The notes under the pieces were generated by a model that worked only from the letters and a program-made list of their open reading frames with translations, had not been told where the DNA came from and did no database searches. From Nemopilema nomurai (lineage: Eukaryota; Cnidaria; Scyphozoa; Rhizostomeae; Rhizostomatidae), in contig ML133495.1 of the NCBI GenBank assembly GCA_003864495.1, forward strand, positions 3,107,231 to 3,171,230: a stretch of DNA of 64,000 nucleotides, read 5' to 3'. Within the stretch, counting starts at the first letter, position 1, and the number at the start of each line of letters is the position of its first letter. This document shows positions 47,301-57,622 of this stretch, one piece after another. The translations under genes and the position numbers were made by a program.

Positions 47301-50300
47301 TTTTGCTTGTCATAGCACCGACCAATAAAGAAATCAATCATAAATTTAGCAACGAAATCTGAATGCGCACTACACTCGTCTCTTTCATTTTCTTTAGACC
47401 ACACACTCAAGAACCGTCTATTTAAAAACTTGGTCTGACTTCTGGAGGGAATACCATTGAAATTGAAAACTTGTTTGGAAACAGAATGGCCCCAGATTCC
47501 AAGAAACTATTCATCGCTCCTAAATCGCAGTTTCCTACAAAACGTTTCTACAAAGCGTACAATAAAAAAGTTATACAGAGCTTGAGGTAAATCTTTGAAA
47601 ACTCACGGGAAGCAACTTCATGTCATCTACATCGGTTTCGACGGACTCTTGAGAATACTGTCGATGCAGCTGGTGAGAAGTCTGAAAGGGGAGGAGATTT
47701 GTTGTGTGATATTCGGAGGAAACATTTAAACCTGATGAATAATACAGAGGGGTTGAAAAATACAGCACATTTTAAGATCATGAAAAACATGGTACAAGTG
47801 ATGCGAGGCCATGGGTCAAATACTAGGGGCCTTGCGTGGTGGACGAACGTAGAAAGAGTTCATAGATGGAGAAAGATGATTTGCAATGCGGCCAAAATTA
47901 AGCCAATATGCAAGAGATTGAACCAAACACTGTGGCTGACTAATTAAGAGGTAAGGCCAATTCGTGGTTGGAAAATGAAACACGTATAGTGTGATCAAGG
48001 CAATGAATGCTAAAGAGTTTATTCTTATTAAGAGTTTATATGCTGGAAAACCAGGTATCAGAGGTAGAAACGGTTAATCAAAAACAGGATAAAAAAGGAA
48101 TATGATTGACATCACATACACACTTTTTTATGGAATAAAGTCTATGAGAATATTGCGGCTCAAAATTTCTCAAATTTAAGAATAATGCCAGGCTCAACCT
48201 TAAACAAGACCAAAATTTCTCTTTAACTGAGTTTTCTCCCAAATCAAAACAACTGTCACCTTGACGTTGTTCTGTTTGTTCTTATTGAAATTTATAACGA
48301 AACAACACATAAAAAAGATTTGACATTGATCTCAAGGCAAACTTACCCCTTTGTGTTAGGCAAGAGTAATTTAAGAATAATCTTAGGCTCAAAATTGAAA
48401 ATGTTTAAGAATATTGAGACTCGGATAAAAAGTGTGTAATAGGTAATGGTATGACTATAAGAAATATCGATGCGGCATTCCTAAAAAATGTCAATTGTAA
48501 GGTAGAGGAACTAGAAAACAGCGAGTTAGGTTGACTTACGTTCAGGGTATCGCTATCCTCATCGTCCGCCTCCGGGTTGCTAATGTCGGACAACTTGTGC
48601 GGGAGAGTTGTCGTTGGCGATGTGGCGGTGGCGATCAAGTACGAGACCCGGCGATTCCCCTTCAACAAGTACGCTTCCAGGTCGCCATCCTACGAGATTA
48701 TACGAACAGCAGTTTATCACACGGGCCATGCATCGCAAGGGCATTCCCCCGTTCATTTCAAAGACCAAACTCAATCGATGGCATTTAAAGTGTTGAGACG
48801 AATGTTTATGAGGTAAGGCTTTGATGCAGTATTGAGGTACAACTGCCAACACTTTCGCTTAGGTTAAATCAATTCGGCTTCGCCAACACTTGTTCATGGC
48901 TCTGACCCTATACCTCATTGCTTAATTTGCGGTAAAAATACGCGCTCAGATTCATTAGAAAGCCCAAACCTTGATAAAAAAATTTTCTTGCTCCTTCTGA
49001 TACAGCAATTATCACAAATGAACAAAATTAATTACACGCTCACCACTTCCTTGCTTTCAACCGCCGAGTCCTCGTCTGACAAATCCGATGAGCTTGATAT
49101 CTTCTGTGGCTGCGCACGCGTACTTTCCTTAGTTGCTACAACAAAACCGATTTTGTTCCCCTTTCCCTCGGCCTGAGCATCCCTTTTGCCCTCTCTTGTG
49201 TTTCCACCGTGGGTCCTGATACCTCGCCTCGCAATCTGATTTCTGTCAAAGGAGCTCTTGGAATTGCTTTCCACCAAAGTGGCTTGTGAGGTCAGTGACG
49301 TTAGATTACCTGCCGCCCTGGGCCGTTGCCCCCGAATGTCCCTGGGGTGCGTGACGGTGGACGTCGACTGCGTGTGATCGTTCTCCGCGAGAGATACACT
49401 AAGCAAAAAGGTAGCGTCTCTCGCGTTCTCATGATTGACGACATTCTTTTTGACAGCATTTGAATCGCTCTTTGATACGGGTACGCGGAAATCGTCCCTT
49501 AGGACGCTAATTGCGGATGACTTTTTGCCGGGTTCAACCAAATTGCCAGACATCTTGTCTGCGTCTTTTGAAACAGGCGGCGCGATTTGCAGCGCTTCTT
49601 TGTCAAAATGCTGCTTAATGATCACCCGCCCTTTCTTTGAAGTATTGTCTTCTGTATTTGCCTCCTCTGGAAAGTTGTGACGCAGCGCTTTCTTAAGCGT
49701 GATTGGATTGACTCCACCGCGCGATAACTCCCGTCGCGTATCCTCGTCGTCCTCACTTGGCGGTGTTAGAACGGACTTTCCAGCAATGAAAGTCACGCAC
49801 GGATCAATTCGCTTCGTCACTTTGCAAGGAGGAGTCGAGCCGCCGCTATTTCGCATTCCTGGTGTGCTTTTGCCAGAACTGGAGCTAGAGCCCGTGTGAT
49901 TTTGGCTCACAAACAAGGAGCACTTGTAATCTGGCTTTATAACAGCAGCGCCAGCAGCGAAACTAACACAAGGATCATATTTGGATGCCTTTGTTTTCAT
50001 GCTCTCTGAGCTGCCGTCGTCGCTCGATCCTTTTCGGGACCCGACGATTGGTGCAGCCCATTTATTGACACTCGGCTGCTGCATGTCGAAATCCTGAGCG
50101 AGTTGCTCTAGACCGGCTGTGTATCCTAAGGACGCTCCATCATAGACGTACTCCTGGTAGGCCTAAAAGAAAGCGATGCAAGTTCACTACTATCGCACGG
50201 GCTGAGCAATCACAGTGGCATTTCGCCTTGCTTCGACGAATGCTTACAATTCGCTAAAATATAATAAGCATACAGCGAGGAAATATCCCGATTAAGTATT

Positions 50301-53300
50301 AAATGGCATTATTCCATCGTAATTCTGGGGCTCTTCATTGGGCGTTCGAGTGAAAGTTGACTATTCGCACGTGCACTTTAGGACCCTGACCAACGTTCAT
50401 GGGTTGGGGAACCCAATGCTTTCGTAATCATTTAACAAGAAGGGGAAAATAATAAATTTGGCAACCTGCAATATACTAAAGAGAAAAGCGGCCTCTTTCT
50501 AAAATTGACCAGATAAACGTTTAGGTAAATATGAGAAACAACCAGCTTTAACTCTTTCCAGAATGATAAACAGCCAAGATAAGCCTAAGAATTTAGTTTC
50601 TTGTAAGAAAATACTCCAAAGGTTATCAAAGAAATATAAAAATGTGAACGTCATAAATACAAAAAACAGGATTTTAGGGAAGTCAGAATTTAAAACCGGA
50701 CTAGTAGGGAAATATTGGCGCACGAACAAAGTATCACAGATAATGCTGGTCTTTCTATTATCACGAGGAAGCATATTGGCGCGAAAAGTACTCAATATGT
50801 GTACACACAAACAAGCTATTTTATGCGATCGCCAAATCATCTATAAAGAGCAATTTGAGAGGAAGGCCAAAATGATCATAGAACCCCTTAGGTCCCGTTA
50901 AGGGACGCATTGGACGCATTGGAACTAGCTGTGAAACTTACTGACGAAAGAAACAACCGACGCGAGATAACGCGTTAGAATCGACCGTGAAAATGAACAC
51001 TAAAACACATACCGCATCCACAAACATCAATAACAACAATGCATTCCCATGTGGATATCGAGTAAACAAAAATCTAGTGACGGCAAGGGTTTCGGCAATT
51101 GCCAAGAAACAAGAAATGAATGGCCAGATAGAACCGTGAAGTCATTTCTTTCAAGGGAAGAAAAAACAAAGCCATTCCCTGTAACTGATAAAGAGATACT
51201 TGCAATTCCAGTTCTTAGAAATAAGCTAGCTCAAATGGACTAATCGTGGTTAGGAATGACCAAGTTCACACCCTAATCAAGTTTGAGGTCCAACGAATGA
51301 CGCACAACGGAGTTCCTAATCTGGTTTAAAGCGGCCGTGGCGAAAAGCCTCTCTGAGGGGTGTGGGTTGATCACAATTCGCACATGAGAGCCAATCGTAA
51401 CGGGCGATACCGTCTCAAACATGCGCCACTTTGCGGCCGGAATTGCCACGTCAGCAGAACAAGCTCGAATTCTTCTAGGCGAACCACTGCACTGGATATT
51501 ATAAAGAACATTGCAACGGAAATCGAACACGAGCGTTTCCCCGCGAAAGTTTACGCCTCGGCCGTAAGGGGTTGGAGACTCGCGGGAGAAGAAACAGGCG
51601 CCTAACTTTGCTAACAGCGAGTCTCGTAACAGAGTCGTAAACTAAGAGTCGTAAACTAAGAGTCGTAAGCTAAGAGTCGTAAGCCAAGAGTCGTAAGCTA
51701 AGAGTCGTAAGCTTGCAGTCGTCGCTAAAAGCGGATGGGGTCATGTGGAATCTGGTCTCGTCAACTGTGATCTGAAAAACGCTCATAACGTTGGCCAGAT
51801 TTACTTTGATCATAATTTGATCATATTTGCTTAATCAATCAGTGTCTAGCAGAACATGGATTATACAAATATTATTGAAAACCATCGGTACGACCGCTAG
51901 TCATCCACCACTGATGCACGACAGCTAAACACAGAGGAAGTACCAGAGCTCCACACTAGCTCAGGGCCAAGCTGTGGGGCATGCATAGGCCATTCTTACC
52001 ATCTCGAAACGGATCCTCCGCGCGAACAGTGGAAGCGCTTTCCAAACACCCCGAACCCGGCCTTGCTTTCATAAATCACACTCTCCATCAATGTCATAGC
52101 TGGCGACCACGCTGGCTCGCCATTCTTCGTTTGTGTCGCCCGTTTTCCAAAGCACCAGTTGCCTCTAGACTGCGAAAACGTCACAAGAAGAAGTCCCCGT
52201 GCCGCGCGGTCGCCATGTCTCTCCCTGGAGGCCCAGGTTCAATCGCTCGGCAGCCTGCAGCGTGTGCACTACACGAATCGACATGCAACAACAGACCATC
52301 CACCTTGACTGTTTGCCATATTCAACAAAAAGAACAGCCCCTGGTGTTTACAGTAAACAAACAAACGAAAGCTCTAGGGCCACAACGATGGTGTAACAAA
52401 CGCAGGAAAACGCCTTTGTGACAAGAAGTGGCCGCTAAAGCTTGCAGAGACTGTATTACGTCAACTGCCTGGAATATCTGGGGACTGGCGATCAGCAAAT
52501 GCATTCTCCTGTTTTCGCTCCTCATGCCAGACAGCTGTTCATGCCATGAGCTATTGCTGCGGGACATCCCGCAGGGGAGGAGAGTGCATTTGGAGATGGC
52601 ATGCACCCACAATGCAACTCGTTCAGCCACTATACTCACGTGCAAAGTAGCTGTGAAGATGGAAAACAAGCCTGTTTTTACGATATCGCATTCTAGCATG
52701 GCATTTTTACATCACGTTAAAATTCCTGGTCTGCTGGCTTTAAAGGCTTCCTGGGGTGATGGAAGAAAGCACATGCGGTCAGATTTCAATTTAATTAGTT
52801 TTGATAGAATGGTCTCCCAATACCTGATAGTAATAGATCCCTTTAATAGTGCATTTTCGTGATGTAAAGAGCACGAAATATTGCCCTTTGTGGTGGCATG
52901 TAATCAGATACAATATGCGTGAAAGCTGGTGAAAGACACTAGCACAATACTGGTAATGACCGTACCTTACAACCTGCATGTTACCCATCTATAAAGTCAA
53001 TATCAGACAAATACGAAAGTGATAGAACAATTAGCATGGTAGGCAGCCATTAAGGTGCCATTTAGGCACAGTGGCCCAAACAAAGAAGTGGCGCCAATGA
53101 GTGACATTCGGGTAACAATATGGGACAATTGGTTAACCAGAGTTAAGCGAGCCACTTGAATGACTGTCAGGTTACTAGGGAGTTGCTTATGCTTGGCAGC
53201 TGCCTTTACAGAGTTGCAATACTGTCGCTTTAATTGGTTAACTGATTGGTCAATTGATTGATTGGTTGGGTTTGGTTGAAAATCACCATGGAAACGTGTT

Positions 53301-56300
53301 CCTTTTTGGCTGACCAAGGAATCTAGGGGAAGCCTTGGCTTGCTGTGGTCATGTCTGAAGGTTTCTGTTGAAAAGGGGCTTAATTTATAGTTAAAGGGCA
53401 GCATAGCGTATGCCCGTGAAAATTTCACAATTAGATGTTGATATCTTCTGACGTCAGTATGAACATTGCAATGATAAACCGCATATAGTTCAACTGATAG
53501 GCCAGAAAACAAGTTCTAAAAATAAGAGATGCTACATCGCTAATAAAAACAAAATGCTTGTAGACCGATAGAATTTTGAAATAAAAGCAGAACCTTACCA
53601 TAATAAAAAAGCCCTAGTTTGTAAACACAAGGAAAAGAATCTGGCTTACGTGTTCAATGAGGCGTGATATTAATTGAAAATGTTTTCGTTAACGTAAATG
53701 TTTCTTTAACATGGCTCAAAAGCATTTTTATAAACCAATAATTCTTTTGTTTAGAATTTGCAATGGAATGTGGCAGAAAAACATTTTAGGGTGTGCCGTG
53801 AAAGCAAAACCTGCAGTGATATGACTGGGATAATACGCTGGGCATCGTTGTAGAGGGGCAGGGTGCCTCTCTATCATACTGGGCGTTGCCAAGTGCAAAA
53901 GTCATAATCTCAAAAGCAATGCCTTCCATTTTTCGTGACCAATAACCAACAACACACCTGCCTCTATTTACCGCACAGAGCTCTTGAAGCTGGGGTCAAA
54001 CAAGAGCATACTAAGGAGAATGTTTACTTCTCACCTGAACTTCAAAACTGCCTCAACAGCCAGGCACAGCAGCGTATTCCCCAATCGCCTAGGCCAGTGG
54101 ACAATCGCTTTCAACGACAAAGTAGCACACAAACCAAGTACCTACTTTGCAGGCTCATCCTTCCTCGTCCATCTTCCTTTATGAGGGAATATACCCAAAG
54201 TTGACGTAAAACACAAAGAGCGTGGTCGTCTCATTAAAGCAAAACGATGATTTGGCTCGTCTTAGGGCATCTTCTCTTTGGCAACCATGTGGATTAAGTA
54301 TGAAATTCGCTTAATCCTACTACTTTCTATTAACTACTGCAAGATTGCTTGCAATATAAGTCGCTAGAACGCCCACCCACAAGTCAACTTTGATCAACGC
54401 ATACAGAAATGTTTATAAAATTTTATGATCCTGTAAAAGCAAGCTAAATATTGGCCTGGAGAATAGAGCAACCCCAAAGCGTTACTGTTGCAGCAGCAAC
54501 ATCTCTCGTTGAATACTAAGGCCTCGCGGGCCGGTGAGACCATGATGGTAGCCAAGAACTAATAACAGTAAGATACACCAAATGACTTAGGAAAAGGTCC
54601 ACCGAAAAGTGGCCAAGGTCATAATGTGGCCAGGGGCATGTTTGCTGAATAAGAAAATTGACATAAATAATTCTAAACTTGTATTTCACAAGGACAGAGT
54701 AGCCGATTGCAAGTTACCCTTAGGCAGGGAACTCAAGAGCACATGGATTTCCCGAGATAAAAACACCATTAGAGAGGAAGACAAGATTTTGCATGGCTAC
54801 TGTCAAACATCTTAAATTGACTGAAACACAGAGGAATTGGTGACACGAGAAATTGATGCCCAGTTCCAGGCTTTCCACCATTCAACATTGATTCCAGGTC
54901 CCTTAAAAGTTTGGTCCTCTAGCCATCTGCTATAAGACCATGTGGCCAAGAGAGATTGGTGGGTGTACACAAGCATCTAACACAGATGGGCCTAACGAAC
55001 ATACCCACTCTGCTTCTTCGTCTCTCTGAACTGGTACTAGACTGACATGAAACCTTTACACACTGTTTCTTGCCAACATCCAGCGACCGAAGGCAAGCCA
55101 GAAGGGAACAAACAGTGTGGAATTGGAAATAGTTCAACGCAAGAACTAAGCATAGTTGGTCGTGAAACAAATCTATAAATGCTAATAGAAAAACGACCGC
55201 AGTATTTTGGACAACAAAAGTGACTGAATTGGCGAAGATCTGATTAACGAGGCTGGCTGACATGCGTCAAGTTGAGTCGAATTCAGGATGGCAGATCACA
55301 TTCCACTACACTTGAATGCCACGTGATTAGAAGGAAGTCAAAAGCTTGCGATAAAACTATTTCACTAATCATCAATCAAATTAGCGTAACATAAAGCACT
55401 GCGATAAGGATAATTAAATATTCCAACTTCTCTAGAAGATTTCTTACCCTCAAAGAGTCAACAAAAGTTTGAGAAAACTGGTCCAACGCTAGTATGGAAA
55501 AAAGCTCTGGACACCAGATAATCCACAGACAAGCTGTTTGGTGCACAATAACATTTAATATTTTGTCCACATTAGTATTTGCAGGTTCATGAAATTTAGA
55601 CTCAAAGATGCCAAACTATTCAGTTTGGCTTTGTTAACAGTCACACTAGGTTTGCAATCAAAGGCTATTTTAGTCAATGTTTTGTTACATTGTCTTTGCG
55701 CATGCGTAGGTTGGTGCAACTTTGATGAAAGCACCTGGTGCACAACCAAACAGGTAGTGTCAGCATCTGGTGCATTGGAAACCAACTTTCCATGCTGGTT
55801 CACACAGATGCAAATACGAAGCGCCGTTTCAGTAGTCGTTTGAGATAGAACTGCTCAGTTCATCAACCTTAGTTTCTGGAAACATATAATAGTTTCACCA
55901 TCAGAAGGCAGAATATCAAATGTTCCTTTTCTGGCAGTGCTACCAGGGAATCACGAGACCAAAGATGATTCGAGGATAGGCCAGCACTCCAATAAGGAAC
56001 AAACGTTCGTGCATGTCACTGTTGGCTATCAATAATTCCACGAGCGATCTGCGTTGAGATAGGGGTACGTGAAAGGTAGTGTTAGACATGACGAGATAGG
56101 GGTAAGGGTACGTGAAAGGTAGTGTTAGACATGACGAGATAGGGGTAAGGGTACGTGAAATGTAGTGTTAGACATGACGACATAGGGGTAAGGGTCCGTG
56201 AAATGTAGCGTTAGACATGACGAGATAGGGGTAAGGGTTCGTGAAATGTAGCGTTAGACATGACGAGATAGGGGTAAGGGTACGTGAAATGTAGTGTTAG

Positions 56301-57622
56301 ACATGACGAGATAGGGGTAAGGGTACGTGAATGTAGCGTTAGACATGACGAGAGGATGAATACTGGCGAAAGCGTCCAAAATCAGGCCTAAGTTTCATCT
56401 AATGAACACGGTCCACTGCCTTGCATGGCATTTAAGTGAGTCATTGCGAGGATACGATGGTTTACCATTTTGTCTACTTAGGCTGTCAGCCGTCCAAACC
56501 TGGATATAGGGGGGGCTTTGTAACAAGGTGACTGGTAAATAGCATAATACAGAATGGAATTAGGTTGCCAAAAAACTAATCAAGGAGCATCGTGTCCGGG
56601 GATGTCAGTCGAATTTCCACGTAAGAAACAAAAGATTTGCGGAGGATTGAGATGAAGAGTAGTGTGGATCCACTATAAACCTTCCGCTCTCCGGCAAAAC
56701 ACACACTGGCAGGAACTACAGTACATGGCTAAGCAAATTACAAAGTTTGCGAAAGACTGGATCTTTGCGCTGGAAGGAAACCAAAGGAAGCAACACAAAC
56801 CACGAGATGAAAAGGTTCCTATATCCCATGCTACATCTAAAAGCAAGTCGAGATGAAAGGCGAAATAACACGCTCCACAAACTCGAAATACACACCACGT
56901 CTCAAAACCCAGGCCAACATTGCCAAAAGAGTCGCTCCCCGCACAGGCTCAACACACTGCAGTAACATCTGCCTTTCAACAACGTGTATGTCAGAAGAGC
57001 CCCCAATCAAACGAAATCGGGTCTTGACAAGGAAATTCTGACATTGTATCGTGTTAAGTAGCAACTGTCGTGGAAAAAACATTTAATCGGATTTTGTGTG
57101 CCTAAGAAGACTGCCTTTAATGACATCAAACTAAAAAGCCAGTTTTCCTACGAAAACTGTACTGAACATTTTCGCACAATGCCCAACGTACTCCGCATTC
57201 TGTTTCAGTTTAGAACGTAGAGTGTTGCACAAGTGCACAAATGCTGAGCAGATTTCGCAAGGTCTCAGCTTTGCAATATCAACCCCTGCCTGGCAAAACC
57301 TCCATGGATACTACTTGTGTTTGTGCACCGCAAAGTCTTGATTACCTGGCCTGTTTTTGGGTAGCTTTTGAAATAGCATGCGTTGGAATACAAACATATA
57401 CAAAAAGAAATATCATTTTGGCAAAATCAAAAAGTGCATCGCTGGCAAACGAGAACAGGCTGACCTCTATGCAACGAGGGATTTTAGCGAAATGTGCTGC
57501 AGGTAACAAATTTTCAAATTATGAAAATCTCTAAACGAGACAACAAGATAAAAAACAGCCAACTCACCAGTTGTAGAATGTCTTCATCTCTCGGAACAAC
57601 CCCGATCTTCAAATCGCCATCA
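33362..57622 (-). CDS. ARHGAP21/23-like: ARHGAP21/23-type Rho GTPase-activating protein (5' exons not found)
   Basis: About 19 well-supported exons on the minus strand encode, in order: the end of a PDZ domain, a 373-residue low-complexity linker, a PH domain, a complete RhoGAP domain and a 647-residue Ser-rich, coiled-coil C-terminus. PDZ, PH, RhoGAP is the order in ARHGAP21/23, which localise to Golgi and junctions and stimulate GTP hydrolysis by Cdc42/RhoA-type GTPases. Exons: 57568-57622, 49044-50162, 48540-48689, 47607-47681, 45844-45900, 45138-45218, 44456-44596, 42487-42552, 39189-39334, 38908-38981, 38415-38499, 38075-38153, 37693-37766, 37151-37240, 36467-36592, 36125-36184, 35936-36011, 35633-35679 and 33362-35305. 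Phases agree at all junctions checked. A link exon between 42487 and 39334 and the PDZ start are still missing. One gene is inferred; vertebrates have two paralogues. Confidence 0.85.
35633..36011 (-). CDS. ARHGAP21/23-like exons after the RhoGAP domain
   Basis: Exons 35936-36011 and 35633-35679 encode [20 protein letters not shown] and then [16 protein letters not shown]. Phases link 36125 and 35305 without a break. The donors are GATG followed by GTTCGT and AAG followed by GTAAAT. Confidence 0.75.
36125..39334 (-). CDS. ARHGAP21/23-like exons: RhoGAP domain
   Basis: Eight exons (39189-39334, 38908-38981, 38415-38499, 38075-38153, 37693-37766, 37151-37240, 36467-36592, 36125-36184) encode the domain. 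It starts [11 protein letters not shown], carries the arginine finger in [13 protein letters not shown], the conserved [20 protein letters not shown] and EPLIP helix, [24 protein letters not shown], and [16 protein letters not shown], and closes with [14 protein letters not shown]. All catalytic landmarks (Arg finger, the Lys-x-x-x-R-x-L-P-E-P-L motif and the N-L-x-x-x-F-G-P loop) are present, so the domain should be active toward Rho-family GTPases. Confidence 0.92.
36841..36889. repeat. 15-bp GC-rich tandem repeat in an intron
   Basis: CGGCGGGGACCGAGT occurs three times plus a partial copy between two RhoGAP exons. Confidence 0.9.
41383..41500 (-). CDS. Possible link exon between PH and RhoGAP
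   Basis: An open minus-strand frame reads [20 protein letters not shown] and [12 protein letters not shown], resembling the ARHGAP21 segment after the PH domain (T-x-x-D-L-I-x-R-R-x-K-E). No strong acceptor or donor with the right phase was found, so the borders are approximate and the exon may be spurious. Confidence 0.35.
41871..41892. repeat. (ATG)n microsatellite
   Basis: About seven ATG units in the intron. Confidence 0.9.
42487..42552 (-). CDS. ARHGAP21/23-like exon: C-terminal helix of PH domain
   Basis: Twenty-two codons encode [17 protein letters not shown] followed by NPEKD, the PH closing helix with its invariant Trp (compare AEDRDDMLAWIKTIQES in ARHGAP21). The acceptor is TTCGACAG and the donor GAC followed by GTGAGT. 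Confidence 0.85.
42553..47606 (-). other. Introns around the PH exons
   Basis: Outside the PH exons no other coding sequence is supported. Frames at 42665-42952, 43232-43501 and 43629-44046 lack domains. Confidence 0.45.
44456..45900 (-). CDS. ARHGAP21/23-like exons: PH domain, first three exons
   Basis: Exons 45844-45900, 45138-45218 and 44456-44596 encode [19 protein letters not shown], then [20 protein letters not shown] and DKIE, then a segment ending [19 protein letters not shown]. This is the PH order: a G-W-L first strand, W-K-x-L-Y-x-x-L-R-G-H-x-L-Y, then the R-x-x-x-F/L-R-L-x-T strand. The domain probably binds phosphoinositides or an Arf GTPase, as in ARHGAP21. All borders are GT-AG and phase 0. 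Confidence 0.85.
47607..47681 (-). CDS. ARHGAP21/23-like exon: linker before the PH domain
   Basis: Twenty-five codons encoding [20 protein letters not shown] and MKLLP. The acceptor CCCCTTTCAG is strong and the donor is CCC followed by GTGAGT. Phase 0 leads directly into the PH exon at 45900. Confidence 0.7.
48540..48689 (-). CDS. ARHGAP21/23-like exon: linker
   Basis: Fifty codons in phase 0, starting [20 protein letters not shown] and ending in an acidic stretch [13 protein letters not shown]. The acceptor is CTCGTAG and the donor AAC followed by GTAAGT. Confidence 0.7.
49044..50162 (-). CDS. ARHGAP21/23-like exon: long disordered linker
   Basis: This 1119-base exon (373 codons, phase 0 on both sides) has acceptor CTTTTAG and donor GAAGTG followed by GTGAGC. 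The product is Ser/Lys/Asp-rich and probably disordered. Two copies of a short motif are visible: [19 protein letters not shown] and [19 protein letters not shown], a repeated DPCVxFxAGxxV element that may be a peptide-binding motif. The in-frame stop after the donor is intronic. Confidence 0.75.
51631..51714. repeat. 14-bp tandem repeat, about six copies
   Basis: AGAGTCGTAAACTA and AGAGTCGTAAGCTA variants alternate over 84 bases within the large intron. Confidence 0.9.
56056..56354. repeat. 43-bp minisatellite with GGGG/GGG runs, about seven copies
   Basis: Units start GAGATAGGGGTAAGGGTACG and end TAGACATGAC. Copy 1 lacks six bases, and single changes (GACATAGG, GTCCGTG, GTTCGTG) mark the others. 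Each unit has two G-runs on the plus strand. Confidence 0.93.
57568..57622 (-). CDS. ARHGAP21/23-like exon: end of PDZ domain
   Basis: The exon encodes [18 protein letters not shown], which corresponds to the last strand of the ARHGAP21 PDZ domain (LELSVMPKDEDILQ). The acceptor is CCCTTAG and the donor CTG followed by GTGAGT. The following exon starts [15 protein letters not shown], matching the family's LQLAYSQDAYL region, so a 7.4 kb intron separates the two. Confidence 0.75.

Larger units (their letters stand above)
50163..57567 (-). other. 7.4 kb intron of the RhoGAP gene
   Basis: The intron lies between the PDZ-tail exon and the linker exon. It holds a 14-bp repeat (51631-51714) and a 43-bp minisatellite (56056-56354). 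Longer frames at 51981-52421, 52322-52862 and 53003-53512 on both strands show no recognisable domain or splice support. Confidence 0.5.

Noticed and set aside
52322..52862. Opposed frames of 125 and 144 codons in the large intron
   Set aside because: Neither shows a domain or splice evidence, and the overlap suggests chance openness.
53003..53512. 169-codon minus-strand frame in the large intron
   Set aside because: Composition is not protein-like, it includes a (GATT)n-derived [10 protein letters not shown] stretch, and it would break the linker-to-PDZ junction.
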